NCBI GenBank assembly: GCA_050951725.1
Contig: JBMNJO010000019.1
Span: forward strand, 124,001-188,000
Length of the DNA: 64,000 nucleotides
Reading direction: 5' to 3'
Origin: DTU052 sp050951725
GTDB lineage: Bacteria > Bacillota > Syntrophomonadia > Syntrophomonadales > DTU052
Within the stretch, counting starts at the first letter, position 1. The number at the start of each line of letters is the position of its first letter. Positions 17,128-25,623 of this stretch are shown here, piece after piece. The notes beneath the pieces are model-generated. The model saw only the letters and a list, made by a program, of their open reading frames with translations, was not told where the DNA came from and searched no databases. Position numbers and translations under genes: made by a program.

Positions 17128-18342
17128 TTATTCGCGGAAAGCCCTGTCTGCTTCCGGGAATGGTTTCAAGGCCCGGTCCAGGATGCCATTCGCGTAAGCC
17201 AGAAATACGCCGTAATTGACTACGGGAACACCCTTCTGCCGGGCCTTACGAATACGGTAAAGCATCTGGCGGCGGTTAATCATGCAGGCGCCGCAGTGAA
17301 TGATGAGTTTAAACTCTTCCAAATTCTCGGGGTAGCCCATGCCGCTCGACCACTGGATATCGAGGCCTTCCCCCACCTGTTGCTTAAGCCAGCGTGGAAT
17401 CTGATATTTTCCGATATCATCGGCCTGGCGGTGATGGGTACAGGCTTCCGCGATCAACACCTTATCACCAGGCTGCAAGGATCTTATGGCTTTGGCTCCC
17501 TGGATAAGCTCCGAGAGATCCCCCTTGTACCGGGCATAGAGGATGGAAAAGGAGGTCATCCCGACGTCATCCGGGGTATCCGCGGCTACCCTGGCAAAAG
17601 CCTGGGAATCGGTTATTACTATTTTCGGTTTTTCGGCCAGCTTATTCAAGGCTTCCCGTAATTCTGTATCACGAACCACTATGGAAACTCCAGCATGGTC
17701 GAGGATATCTCTGATGGTCTGCACCTGAGGCAGGATAAGACGGCCCTTTGGTGCGGCTGAATCAATAGGAACCACCAGGACGCAGACATCCCCCGGCCCA
17801 ATCAGGTCACCCACAATGTGCGGTTCTTCAAAATCGAGGGGTGCCTCCTGTATGATCCGCTCTTTAAGATCCTCAATACCTTTTCCGGTCGCCGCACTTA
17901 CTTTAATCAAGGCCAGCCCCAGTTGTTCTTCCATTACACCAAGATCAATATCAATCAGATCTGATTTGTTGACTACGCCGACCAGAGGAATCTTGCGGGT
18001 TTCGATTTCCCGTTTAATCTCAATATCAGATGCGGTTACTCCCACCAGGGGATCGATGACCAGTACCGCCAGATCAGTCTGGTTTAACACCTCTTTGGTC
18101 TTCCTGATGCGCATTTCCCCTAAATCACCGGCATCATCAAGCCCGGCGGTATCAATAATCATACAGGGACCGATAGGCGGTATCTCCATGGCTTTAAAGA
18201 CCGGGTCAGTGGTCGTTCCCGGGATATCGGAAACCAGAGCAATATCCTGGTTGGTCAGGGCATTAATCAAGCTGGACTTCCCTCCATTGCGCCTTCCCAC
18301 AATTGCGATATGCAGGCGGTTGCTTTTCGGGGTACCCTGCAT
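17128..18342 (-). CDS. hydF: [FeFe]-hydrogenase maturation GTPase HydF
   Basis: A 404-residue scaffold protein on which the 2Fe subcluster of the H-cluster is assembled before transfer to the hydrogenase. The GTPase domain (about 1-170) shows GRRNGGKSS (P-loop), DTAGLDD, NKSDL and SAATGKG. A dimerisation domain follows. The C-terminal FeS domain has EACTHHRQADDIG (about 303) and HCGACMINRR (about 353), giving the Cys-x-His and HCxxC ligands. GAGGTGAGG precedes the ATG. It follows hydG by 19 bases. Confidence 0.95.
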   Translation of the reverse strand: MQGTPKSNRLHIAIVGRRNGGKSSLINALTNQDIALVSDIPGTTTDPVFKAMEIPPIGPCMIIDTAGLDDAGDLGEMRIRKTKEVLNQTDLAVLVIDPLVGVTASDIEIKREIETRKIPLVGVVNKSDLIDIDLGVMEEQLGLALIKVSAATGKGIEDLKERIIQEAPLDFEEPHIVGDLIGPGDVCVLVVPIDSAAPKGRLILPQVQTIRDILDHAGVSIVVRDTELREALNKLAEKPKIVITDSQAFARVAADTPDDVGMTSFSILYARYKGDLSELIQGAKAIRSLQPGDKVLIAEACTHHRQADDIGKYQIPRWLKQQVGEGLDIQWSSGMGYPENLEEFKLIIHCGACMINRRQMLYRIRKARQKGVPVVNYGVFLAYANGILDRALKPFPEADRAFRE

Positions 18343-18361
18343 GTCCTCACCTCGTTTCGGG

Positions 18362-19768
18362 TTAGAAATAGAAATCGCGTTGTCCTTTTTCGATCAATTC
18401 CAGATACTCCCTGGTTTTGGCTTTGACTTTCTCGTTCTTGATTTGTTGTAGGTGTTCTTCAATTACCTTTTCTCCCAGGGCCCTGTTTTCCGGTCCCGCA
18501 TAGTCCTCCAGGTACTCTTTAAAAGTCAGAATCGCGTTGGGCTGACAGACATTGACAATCTGGCCGGTCTTGGCCAGGGCCATAAACCGGTCCCCCGTGC
18601 GTCCGCTGCGATAACAGGCGGTGCAGTAACTGGGAATGTAACCACTGCAGCACAGGTTGTGGATCAGCTCCTCAGGAGTTCGTTCGTCCTCTACCTGGAA
18701 CTGTGCCGTATTCGGTCTTTCTATATCCGCCTGTTCCTTGTAGTAACCACCCACTCCCACGCTGGAACCCGCGCTTATCTGGCTGATGCCTAACGCCAGT
18801 AACTCGTCCCGGTAACCGGGTTGCTCCCGGGTAGACATCAACATGCCGGTATAAGGCACCGCCAGCCGGATAACCGCAATAATCTTCCGGAAGGCATCAT
18901 CCTGTACCAGATACGGGAAACTGTTAAGGTCAACCCCGTCCGCCGGCCGTAGTCTGGGAACGGAAATCGTATGGCAGCCTACCCCGAACACCGCTTCCAG
19001 ATGCAGGCTGTGCATCAGGAGTCCCATTACCTCAAAACGGTAGTCGTAAAGCCCGAACAGAACTCCCAGACCTACATCATCAATGCCGCCTTCCATCGCC
19101 CGGTCCATAGCGGTGAGGTGCCACAGGTAATCGGCCTTGGGGCCTGATCGGTGCAGCTTTTCGTAGGTTTCTTTATGGTAGGTCTCCTGAAACAACACAT
19201 AAGTACCGATACCTGCTTCCTTAAGCTTCCGGTAATTATCAACCGTAGTAGCCGCGATGTTCACGTTGATTCTACGGATATTGCCATGCTTTTCCTGAAC
19301 GCTGTAAATTGTTTTCATTGCCTCCAGGATGTACTCTATGGGATTATTCCTGGGGTCTTCTCCCGCTTCCAGCGCAATGCGCTTATGACCCATTTCTTCC
19401 AGCACCCTGACTTCCCGGGCTATCTCATCCATAGACAGCTTGCGCCGGGTCATTTCCGCATTGGATTTGTGATAACCGCAGTAAGCGCATTCATTAACGC
19501 AATAGTTGCTGATGTAAAGCGGGGCAAAGAAGACCATGCGCTTGCCGTAAATCTTCTCTTTTACCTGACGAGCGACGGTAAACATTCTCTGCAAGAGTCC
19601 CTGGTCTTCAACCTGGATCAGGGCCGCCACTTCCCATGGTTCCAGACCTTTGGCCAGACTGGCCTTGTCAATTATGGCCTCGATCTTTTCATGGGGCAGG
19701 TTACGGTTAGCATCAAGCAAAGCCCATATCTCTTGATCATTTATAAAGTTAACTGCTTTGTACGTCAT
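18362..19768 (-). CDS. hydG: [FeFe]-hydrogenase maturation radical SAM tyrosine lyase HydG
   Basis: A 468-residue radical-SAM enzyme that splits tyrosine to supply CO and cyanide for the H-cluster. The CVNECAYC motif (about 90-97) binds the 4Fe-4S/SAM cluster. The C-terminal auxiliary-cluster motif CTACYRSGRTGDRFM (about 389-403) is the HydG hallmark that separates it from ThiH. The ATG overlaps the hydE stop region (GAGGAATTGTAATATG), suggesting translational coupling. Full length with no damage seen. Confidence 0.95.
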   Translation of the reverse strand: MTYKAVNFINDQEIWALLDANRNLPHEKIEAIIDKASLAKGLEPWEVAALIQVEDQGLLQRMFTVARQVKEKIYGKRMVFFAPLYISNYCVNECAYCGYHKSNAEMTRRKLSMDEIAREVRVLEEMGHKRIALEAGEDPRNNPIEYILEAMKTIYSVQEKHGNIRRINVNIAATTVDNYRKLKEAGIGTYVLFQETYHKETYEKLHRSGPKADYLWHLTAMDRAMEGGIDDVGLGVLFGLYDYRFEVMGLLMHSLHLEAVFGVGCHTISVPRLRPADGVDLNSFPYLVQDDAFRKIIAVIRLAVPYTGMLMSTREQPGYRDELLALGISQISAGSSVGVGGYYKEQADIERPNTAQFQVEDERTPEELIHNLCCSGYIPSYCTACYRSGRTGDRFMALAKTGQIVNVCQPNAILTFKEYLEDYAGPENRALGEKVIEEHLQQIKNEKVKAKTREYLELIEKGQRDFYF

Positions 19769-19769
19769 A

Positions 19770-20831
19770 TTACAATTCCTCCCTTAACATTAACCTGGTC
19801 GCTGGTGACAGCCCGTGCCCCGGATCAGAGGCCACCTCCCGGTCTAGTTCTTTTATAAGCTCCAGTGTGGCCTGATACAACTCCCGGGAACTGTCTTTTA
19901 CCTCGGCTTTGTGAGGGTAGATCTCATAGAGCCGGCGATACTCTGGCGGGGTTATATTAGGCATCAATACGTTGGCTCCACCAGTCAGTCCCAGCTGCCG
20001 TCCGTCTTTCTCCAGACTGGACAGGGCGGTGGTGGCTGGCAGATGGGCCCAGGGCAGCAGCAATCGGCTGAGTGCCAGGACTTTCAGAGCCAGGTTTACC
20101 TCTCCTGCTGAATCCTGGCCCAGAGGGGTTCCCGGATGGGGTATAAACGGTCCCACTCCTGCCATCTCCAACCCCAGAGACCTCATCAGCATCAGATCAC
20201 CCGCCAGTATCTCAGGTGTCTGCCCAGGGAGCCCGATCATAAAGCCAGAGCCAACCTGATAGCCAAGATCTCTTAAATACTCCAGACACCTGAGCCGGAT
20301 GTCAAGCCTGGTGCCCGGATGGAGAGCTTCGTAAAGCCGGGCATCCGAGGTCTCAAATTTAAGCAGATACCTGTCAGCACCGGCCTCACGCCAGGCCCAA
20401 TAGTCATCCCGGGGCCTTTCGCCGACAGACAGGGTGATTGCTATACCGGTCTTTTTTATCTCGCGGACCATATCCGCTATCACTTCCCGGGTGTAGAAAA
20501 AGTCATCCCCTGATTGCAGGACTATGGTTTTAAGACCCATGGCCGCAGCCTCCCGGGCGGTCTTAACAATCTCGTCCGGAGGAATCCGGTAACGCTGTAC
20601 TTTGTCGTTTCCGCGGTTCAAACCGCAATAGCGGCAACTCCGAATGCAGTAGTTGGAGAATTCAATAATGCCGCGGACATGAACTGTATTCCCCACCGAG
20701 CGGTGGCGGATCTCGTCGGCCTCCTGCCTCAAATCTTCCAGAACCTGAGGACGGTTATCAGTCAGGAGACTGATCAAATGTTTTTGAACCACGCCTTGAT
20801 CCGGGTCCTGCAGTAATTGATAGTACCGCAT
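19770..20831 (-). CDS. hydE: [FeFe]-hydrogenase maturation radical SAM protein HydE
   Basis: A 353-residue radical-SAM enzyme working with HydG and HydF on H-cluster assembly. The ATG at 20829-20831 follows GGAGG by 8 bases; a longer frame would start on top of that site. SNYCIRSCRYCGLNRGN (about 58-74) carries CxxxCxxC. QSGDDFFYTRE, GERPRDDYWAWREAGADRYL and ANVLMPNITPPEYR are family segments. Between the TM1266-type gene (24 bases upstream) and hydG. Confidence 0.94.
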   Translation of the reverse strand: MRYYQLLQDPDQGVVQKHLISLLTDNRPQVLEDLRQEADEIRHRSVGNTVHVRGIIEFSNYCIRSCRYCGLNRGNDKVQRYRIPPDEIVKTAREAAAMGLKTIVLQSGDDFFYTREVIADMVREIKKTGIAITLSVGERPRDDYWAWREAGADRYLLKFETSDARLYEALHPGTRLDIRLRCLEYLRDLGYQVGSGFMIGLPGQTPEILAGDLMLMRSLGLEMAGVGPFIPHPGTPLGQDSAGEVNLALKVLALSRLLLPWAHLPATTALSSLEKDGRQLGLTGGANVLMPNITPPEYRRLYEIYPHKAEVKDSSRELYQATLELIKELDREVASDPGHGLSPATRLMLREEL

Positions 20832-20854
20832 CAGGGTAACCTCCATTGGATATA

Positions 20855-21100
20855 TTATTTGGTCGTCAAGGCACTTTTTACGCTGACACCTTTCAGAGCC
20901 CCCAACTTTCCGGTCAATGAACCTATCTCATCAGTACTGCCATCAATAATCAACGAAATCACGGAGACTCCTCGCTGGCGATAGGGGATCCCCATACGTC
21001 CTACAATAATCCGGGAATGATCTGAGAGTATCTGATTTACCCGGGAGACCACCTCCATCTCCTCGATCACTACTCCAATAACCCCCAAACGGTTGGCCAT
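20855..21100 (-). CDS. TM1266-family iron-only hydrogenase system regulator
   Basis: An 81-residue ferredoxin-fold/ACT-like protein: MANRLGVIGVVIE at the start, then HSRIIVGRMGIPYRQRGVSVISLIIDG. It matches the small family usually encoded beside hydE/hydG/hydF and annotated as a putative regulator of the [FeFe]-hydrogenase system; ligand and target are not known. The ribosome site CGGGAGG is 7-8 bases before the ATG. First gene of the operon after the leader and attenuator. Confidence 0.85.
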   Translation of the reverse strand: MANRLGVIGVVIEEMEVVSRVNQILSDHSRIIVGRMGIPYRQRGVSVISLIIDGSTDEIGSLTGKLGALKGVSVKSALTTK

Positions 21101-21115
21101 TCATCGCACCTCCCG

Positions 21116-21156
21116 AAAAATAAAAGCTTACCCTGTGTTCGCTCCAGAGTAAGCTT
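21116..21156 (-). terminator. Attenuator terminator between leader peptide and TM1266-type gene
   Basis: On the minus strand, AAGCTTACTCTG (21156-21145) pairs over all 12 bases (one G-U) with CAGGGTAAGCTT (21135-21124), loop of nine, then TTATTTTT (21123-21116). It lies between the promoter and the first large gene of the operon, so it must be bypassed for expression. Confidence 0.75.
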
Positions 21157-21166
21157 GCCTGTACAT
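21128..21166 (-). CDS. Twelve-residue leader peptide of the hyd operon
   Basis: ATG at 21164-21166, stop TAA at 21128-21130, encoding MYRQAYSGANTG. It has one of the best ribosome sites in the window (GGGGGAGG on the minus strand, 21177-21184, ten-base spacing). Most of the reading frame lies inside the terminator hairpin that follows, as in classical attenuation leaders. Two of twelve codons are Tyr, the substrate of HydG, which is suggestive but not proof. Too short to test by similarity. Confidence 0.6.
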   Translation of the reverse strand: MYRQAYSGANTG

Positions 21167-21345
21167 CGATATCACACCTCCCCCTTAAACTCAGCTAGAA
21201 CCTTGTTCTCAGGCAGTTAATTTCACCGGCCCCCGGGTCAGAAACATCCTTCCCTCAGGCCACATTCAATTATTTGTCGTCAGCCCATACCGCAGGTTAA
21301 GACTTGTGCCTGTATGGTATTACAATAACCTATTGCTTATATGTA

Positions 21346-21374
21346 ATTATACAACCTAGCGATTTTTTTCACAA
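21346..21374 (-). promoter_or_regulatory. Sigma-A-type promoter of the hyd maturation operon
   Basis: Minus strand: TTGTGA (21374-21369), 17-base spacer, TATAAT (21351-21346). The -10 is a perfect match and the -35 is 4/6. It gives a leader of about 170 bases before the leader peptide, including a CCATAC/GTATGG-closed hairpin. Confidence 0.65.
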
Positions 21375-21402
21375 GCACAGAAAAACATATATAACTGGTG
21401 AA

Positions 21403-21431
21403 TGCATCACGGGGACTGTCCCCATGATGCA
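21403..21431. repeat. REP-type palindrome, GGGGACTGTCCCC core (single copy)
   Basis: A 29-base near-perfect palindrome, TGCATCACGGGGAC then TGTCCCCATGATGCA. The same unit occurs as inverted doublets at 40088-40148 and 62147-62207. Here it lies between the HD-GYP stop codon and the hyd promoter. Confidence 0.75.
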
Positions 21432-21440
21432 CATGATGCA

Positions 21441-22559
21441 TTAAAGGTCTGCAACTTCGGAAGGGCTGGTTTTTGTGAGGGCAAAGATCTCCTCCTCGGA
21501 AAGGACCTTGGAGATAAATACGGTGTGCAGTCGGGTAAGATCTATCTCGTGGGGATTCGGGATCAGATTGCCATACTGATCAAACATCACCTTGATTATT
21601 GGGCGGGTGGGGGCATTTTTATTCACATCCACCACCATGCCCATCTGCCCGGAACTGAGCATTACTATACTGCCGAGCGGGAACACCGCAATGTTTGACA
21701 CCAGGGCCGCTACAGTACGCGGTTGGAAATAGGTATTGGACATCCGGCTGACAATGGTAACTGCCTGATTAACTGAATAAGCCGGGCGATACGGCCTGTC
21801 CGCCAGGAGGGCGTCGTACACATCGGCCACCGCTGCTATCCGGGCGTGTTCATGGATCTGTTCGCCGGACAGTCCCCGGGGATAACCCTTGCCATCCCAT
21901 CGTTCATGGTGCTGCAGGCTGACATGCGCTGACAGGAGCGGGACATCATCGTAGGTCCTTAGTATCTCATAGCCATACTGAGGGTGCTGCTGGATAAGCC
22001 CAAACTCCTCAGGCTCCAATTCTCCAGGTTTGGTCAATATGCCTTTGTCGATCCTGATTTTGCCGATGTCGTGCAAAAGGGCGCCAATCCCCAGTTCCTT
22101 CAGCTTCAGCTGATCATAACCCAGCGTTATGGCCGTCATCAGAGACAGGATGCAGACGTTAACGGAATGAGAAAAGGTGTAATCGTCGTAACTCCGGATA
22201 TCTGTAAGGTGGAAAAGCACGTCCCGGTTGGCCAGCAGTTCATCGATAATACTGTCCACGGTCTGCCTGACCGCTCTAATGTTTATTCGCTGGTGGGTTT
22301 CCAGAGCCACAAAGCTGTCTTTGACCAGCTGGGTAGTCTCCAGGCGACTCTGCTCCGACAGAACATCCGGTATATCACTGACTTCTCCGAACAGACCGTC
22401 TTTAATATAAACCGAGGCAATACCCACCTCGTTCAAACGCTTAATGTATTTGGGAGTTATTCTCATACCCGCTGCCAGGAGAACCTTGCCGCTGCCGTTA
22501 TATATAGTGCGGGCAACTGTCATCCCTGGCTGCAGATATCTGGTACTGACTCTTCTCAT
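21441..22559 (-). CDS. HD-GYP domain phosphodiesterase
   Basis: A 372-residue cytoplasmic protein. The N-terminal 130 residues are a DUF3391-like segment without obvious transmembrane helices. The HD-GYP domain (about 130-300) shows FSHSVNV, LLHDIGKIRIDKGIL, the HP and HVSLQHHERWDGKGYPRGL segments and AAVADVYDALLADRPYR. All metal-binding His/Asp positions I can check are present, so c-di-GMP hydrolysis is likely. No GGDEF domain is attached. The C-terminal 70 residues form an extra beta-rich domain. Divergent from the 22925 gene. Confidence 0.85.
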   Translation of the reverse strand: MRRVSTRYLQPGMTVARTIYNGSGKVLLAAGMRITPKYIKRLNEVGIASVYIKDGLFGEVSDIPDVLSEQSRLETTQLVKDSFVALETHQRINIRAVRQTVDSIIDELLANRDVLFHLTDIRSYDDYTFSHSVNVCILSLMTAITLGYDQLKLKELGIGALLHDIGKIRIDKGILTKPGELEPEEFGLIQQHPQYGYEILRTYDDVPLLSAHVSLQHHERWDGKGYPRGLSGEQIHEHARIAAVADVYDALLADRPYRPAYSVNQAVTIVSRMSNTYFQPRTVAALVSNIAVFPLGSIVMLSSGQMGMVVDVNKNAPTRPIIKVMFDQYGNLIPNPHEIDLTRLHTVFISKVLSEEEIFALTKTSPSEVADL

Positions 22560-22924
22560 GATGCCCTTTCGTTCTCATAATGACTTGTTATGTCAAATTC
22601 TGCACAAGTTCCTCAAATCCTGCTGAAACCAAGGCAACCAGGCCAACTAAATGAAATCTCCTGAAAAAAGTGATCTCCCCCTGTGCTAAGTCACGGTTTT
22701 CGATGGTGAATTATTAAAGTGGAAATGGCAGAAAACTAACCAAGCCTATTGGAATAATATAGAGGGGAAAACCTCAAATTTTTTCGTTTGCCAGGATGCC
22801 GGGTAGGGAATGATTTAAGTTGAATTGCGGTTGACATTGGTTAGTGTTACATTAAGTATGATAATAGGCAAATAAACTGCCAAGGGCTATCACATTGGGT
22901 TTGACCCAGTTTGTAGGAGAGGGT
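22560..22924. other. Divergent intergenic region
   Basis: About 365 bases separating the HD-GYP gene and the unrecognised 664-residue gene. It contains TTGACA at 22831-22836 with TATGAT at 22857-22862, but the 20-base spacing is poor, so this is only a hint of a plus-strand promoter. No gene or strong hairpin seen. Confidence 0.4.
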
Positions 22925-24916
22925 ATGAGAGAGAAAAAGAGACGTCGCATTGTACCGCGCTCCCTCATCAGGGGGTTGGGCGAGGATATAAAAAGCCTGG
23001 TTAAGACCAACGAAGGCCTGTTGTTGGCCTTGGAGATAATTGACGAAATACCACAGGATCTACGACCTCATGTTATAGACGGATTAGCCTCTTTTGGGCT
23101 GCCGGAGATGGTTGGTTTCTTTAATGTGATTAAAGCGGAATACGGCAGGGAAATAGAGGCCACCTGCAACCGGGGTCTGGAAAAGCTGCAGATGAAAGGC
23201 GTTGAGGTAAAACCGTCAGCCCCAGAAAGAAAAAGCTTCTTCAAGGCATACGCCACCCGCACACGCCATACCGGACAGGTCACCCTTGATGTGGCATGGA
23301 TGAATGAAGAAGGGCTGCTTGATGTGGAGTGCTTTTTCCTGGCATATAATGCTGATGGCATTCACGGATTCTTTGTCATTTCGGAAATGCCGATCACCGA
23401 GTATGAAGCAGACCGGCGGATGCTGCCCGATATGATACAGATTTCCCTTCCCGAAGCCTGTTTCATGATTAGGGAAGCCTACAACTACAATATTAAGTAC
23501 ATGACCCGTCCGGCGTTGGGCAAGTTCCTGTATCGCAAGTATCTCGATATTGAATCCGCACTGGCAAACAGGGAACAGTCCAAACTGGTGCTCCGGTTGA
23601 GTCCCGAGTTGGAACCCCGGGAACTCATCAACACCTTCTTTTATGCGCAGAGATACAAGGACCACAGTCTTATCGTTTCCATAGTGACCCCTGAACCGGA
23701 CCACCGGGACCTGATTATCAGTGAATTGGAGGGTGTGCTGCGAGCGGATGCAATGCTGGTCGAAGGTCAGGCGATTGAGGTCAAGGTTTCGCGGGGGCGA
23801 GGTACGGTCAAAGCCTACAGCATTCACGTGGAAGATGAGAGTCTCTACCGCAGTGATTTCTCCTTTCAACTGATCCGGCATGATCAGCGGTGGTTCATCG
23901 ATACCATGACCAGGGACGGTTTTCGTCTTATAAATGAAGGCCGGGAAGAAAGTCCTTTTCAGGATAAGGTCCACTGTTTTGTATATGAGATTCTGGACCT
24001 GGACCGCTTGTTTGAGTGCCTGGAGGAGTTTGACGATATCCGTGAAGTAGGAGAACTTCCTTTTGGAGTCCACCTGCGTTTGACTGAACCGGACGAAGGC
24101 TCTGGAAGCGGGGTGTTTTTCCTCTCCGACGTTATGGCTGACGTTGTGATCAATGGGGATGAACTGGTGATAATTGCCCGCAATGAGGCCAATGCCACTG
24201 ATATAGATGACCTGGTTGTCAGGAGCCATTCGGTGGAACCACTCTCCCATCACCGGGTGGAGATCATAACCGCCTATACCTATTTGTCGGGACAGTATCT
24301 CAGTTTTCATGACATGCTGCGCAATGAAAAACAGGAACTCCTGTTTGAGGATGGTCTGAAGTTATTGACCGCCCGCTACAGTTTTAAAGATAAAGAGAAG
24401 GTATATGACAAGCTTAAGACCCTGCAAACCCCTTCTTATAAATTCCCAGGGGCCTTTGAAGTATATTATGAATATGAAAATCATCCCCCTGGAGCCCTGC
24501 GTGCGGAATACGTTATGGGCAACAACTGGGTGACGGTTTCTGCTTTTGGTGAGAAGGATCTGGCCCGGGTTCGGGAGCAGTTTGAGGATGGTCTTCGCGA
24601 ATACCTGGAATACGAGGGCATGGAGATAAAATGTGAGGGTATCTTTGAGTTAATAACCGTTGATGTTAAGAAACAGTACCCGGATCTGGAAGACCAGCTG
24701 AAAAAGGCGTATCTGGAGAAGTGGTTTGAATCCAAGCTTAAACCCTTGCGGGGAATGACCCCTCAGGATGCGGCCAAGAGTGTAGAAGGCAAGCGACTGC
24801 TCTGGACAATGTTCAAAGATATGAAACGCAACGAAAAGATACGCCAGGATATGGGCGTGAGAAGTGTTATAAATCTCAAACATTACATGCAGAAGGTAGA
24901 TATAAAAGGAAACTAA
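22925..24916 (+). CDS. Unrecognised 664-residue cytoplasmic protein
   Basis: ATG 22925 follows GTAGGAG; an earlier in-frame start lacks a site. The protein begins MREKKRRRIVPRSLIRGLGEDI and has no signal peptide or membrane segment. It is acidic, mixed alpha/beta, and seems built from several repeated alpha+beta segments (about 90-230, 250-330, 360-470). The C-terminal KLKPLRGMTPQDAAKSVEGKR resembles the short helical motif (PL..L.G.TP.EA..T.EG) seen at the end of SEC-C-type and Xre/ParS antitoxin-type proteins. That single motif does not give a function. Divergent from the HD-GYP gene. Confidence 0.7.
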   Translation: MREKKRRRIVPRSLIRGLGEDIKSLVKTNEGLLLALEIIDEIPQDLRPHVIDGLASFGLPEMVGFFNVIKAEYGREIEATCNRGLEKLQMKGVEVKPSAPERKSFFKAYATRTRHTGQVTLDVAWMNEEGLLDVECFFLAYNADGIHGFFVISEMPITEYEADRRMLPDMIQISLPEACFMIREAYNYNIKYMTRPALGKFLYRKYLDIESALANREQSKLVLRLSPELEPRELINTFFYAQRYKDHSLIVSIVTPEPDHRDLIISELEGVLRADAMLVEGQAIEVKVSRGRGTVKAYSIHVEDESLYRSDFSFQLIRHDQRWFIDTMTRDGFRLINEGREESPFQDKVHCFVYEILDLDRLFECLEEFDDIREVGELPFGVHLRLTEPDEGSGSGVFFLSDVMADVVINGDELVIIARNEANATDIDDLVVRSHSVEPLSHHRVEIITAYTYLSGQYLSFHDMLRNEKQELLFEDGLKLLTARYSFKDKEKVYDKLKTLQTPSYKFPGAFEVYYEYENHPPGALRAEYVMGNNWVTVSAFGEKDLARVREQFEDGLREYLEYEGMEIKCEGIFELITVDVKKQYPDLEDQLKKAYLEKWFESKLKPLRGMTPQDAAKSVEGKRLLWTMFKDMKRNEKIRQDMGVRSVINLKHYMQKVDIKGN

Positions 24917-25210
24917 GGACTGATTCCCCTGTGCAAGTCATAACTCGCACGCCTGAATGCATAAATATTCGTCGCCAGACTTCCTACAGGCTTTCGCCTC
25001 TGCTTGGCTGAGGAGGTACTATGCGGATTGGAACCGGGAAGTTGGAAGCGGAACCGCCGCGGTAATATGTGGACAATCGTTTAGCATTCTGTGCCTTCTT
25101 GTTTCAGGACCCGCCAGGTGTTGTTGCTTCAACCGGCTCTTCGATATTTATGCATTTAAACAGGTTTGAGTTACGGTTTTGGCAGGAGAATCAAGACTTC
25201 ATAATAATGC

Positions 25211-25239
25211 TTGACATGATACCCCAAATTCCCTATACT
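25211..25239 (+). promoter_or_regulatory. Promoter of the branched-chain amino acid cluster
   Basis: TTGACA (25211-25216), exactly 17 bases, TATACT (25234-25239): a perfect -35 and 5/6 -10. It is 385 bases before ilvE and about 85 bases before the T-box-like element. The 24917-25210 stretch upstream shows no recognisable gene. Confidence 0.7.
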
Positions 25240-25249
25240 TTTAAAAAAC

Positions 25250-25405
25250 TTTCGCACATGCTATTCTACATAGGCCATGAAGGGAAGGAAGGTCTGGTCA
25301 AGGTTATGGTTGGGCAGCCAACCGCTGCGTGAATTTGGTGGTTTAGTGATACCGCAGAAAAGCCCTCTCGTCCCTGGCTTGAGAGCTGGGATGAGGGGGT
25401 ATTTT
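25250..25405 (+). promoter_or_regulatory. T-box-like leader, apparently truncated and interrupted
   Basis: GAATTTGGTGGT (25331-25342) is followed by TTAGTGAT and then ACCGCAG. Taking out those eight bases restores GGTGGTACCGC, close to the T-box consensus. Next comes a 12-bp terminator stem (CCCTCTCGTCCC 25363-25374 with GGGATGAGGGGG 25388-25399, two G-U) with the conserved CGTCCC phrase and a weak ATTTTAATT tail. A GGTTGG/CCAACC hairpin just before suits stem III. Only about 85 bases separate the predicted transcript start from this site, too little for a normal Stem I. Leader of ilvE and the following genes. Confidence 0.55.
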
Positions 25406-25548
25406 AATTCCAACCTCTGCGTCTTAAGTGACAGGCCTCACCAGTACCTGTTGCTTTTCTTTCAATCGCTGCTTGCCATGGTATTTCGTTATCCGAAACA
25501 CTGAATTATTATACAATTACTATCCATTTTCTTGGTATAGTTAAAAAA

Positions 25549-25578
25549 CTAAGATAATAGTGAAAACTATCATCTTAG
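25549..25578. promoter_or_regulatory. 13-base inverted repeat upstream of ilvE
   Basis: CTAAGATAATAGT (25549-25561) and ACTATCATCTTAG (25566-25578) pair at 12 of 13 positions around GAAA. On the plus strand no T-run follows. On the minus strand TTTTTTAAC follows, so it looks like a terminator facing away from ilvE. It may instead be a regulator site. Confidence 0.45.
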
Positions 25579-25623
25579 AAGACTTAATAAATAACCGCAA
25601 TATGATGAAGGGAGATGCTATGA

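Noticed and set aside
23216..24310. Long minus-strand open frame opposite the 664-residue gene
   Set aside because: The plus-strand gene has the start site, continuity and codon pattern of a real gene; the antisense frame has no ribosome site and no recognisable domain.
25258..25332. Possible leader peptide (MLFYIGHEG..) for classical attenuation of the ilv cluster
   Set aside because: No run of Leu/Ile/Val codons and no ribosome site; the CGTCCC terminator and GGTGG..ACCGC phrases fit a T-box relic better.
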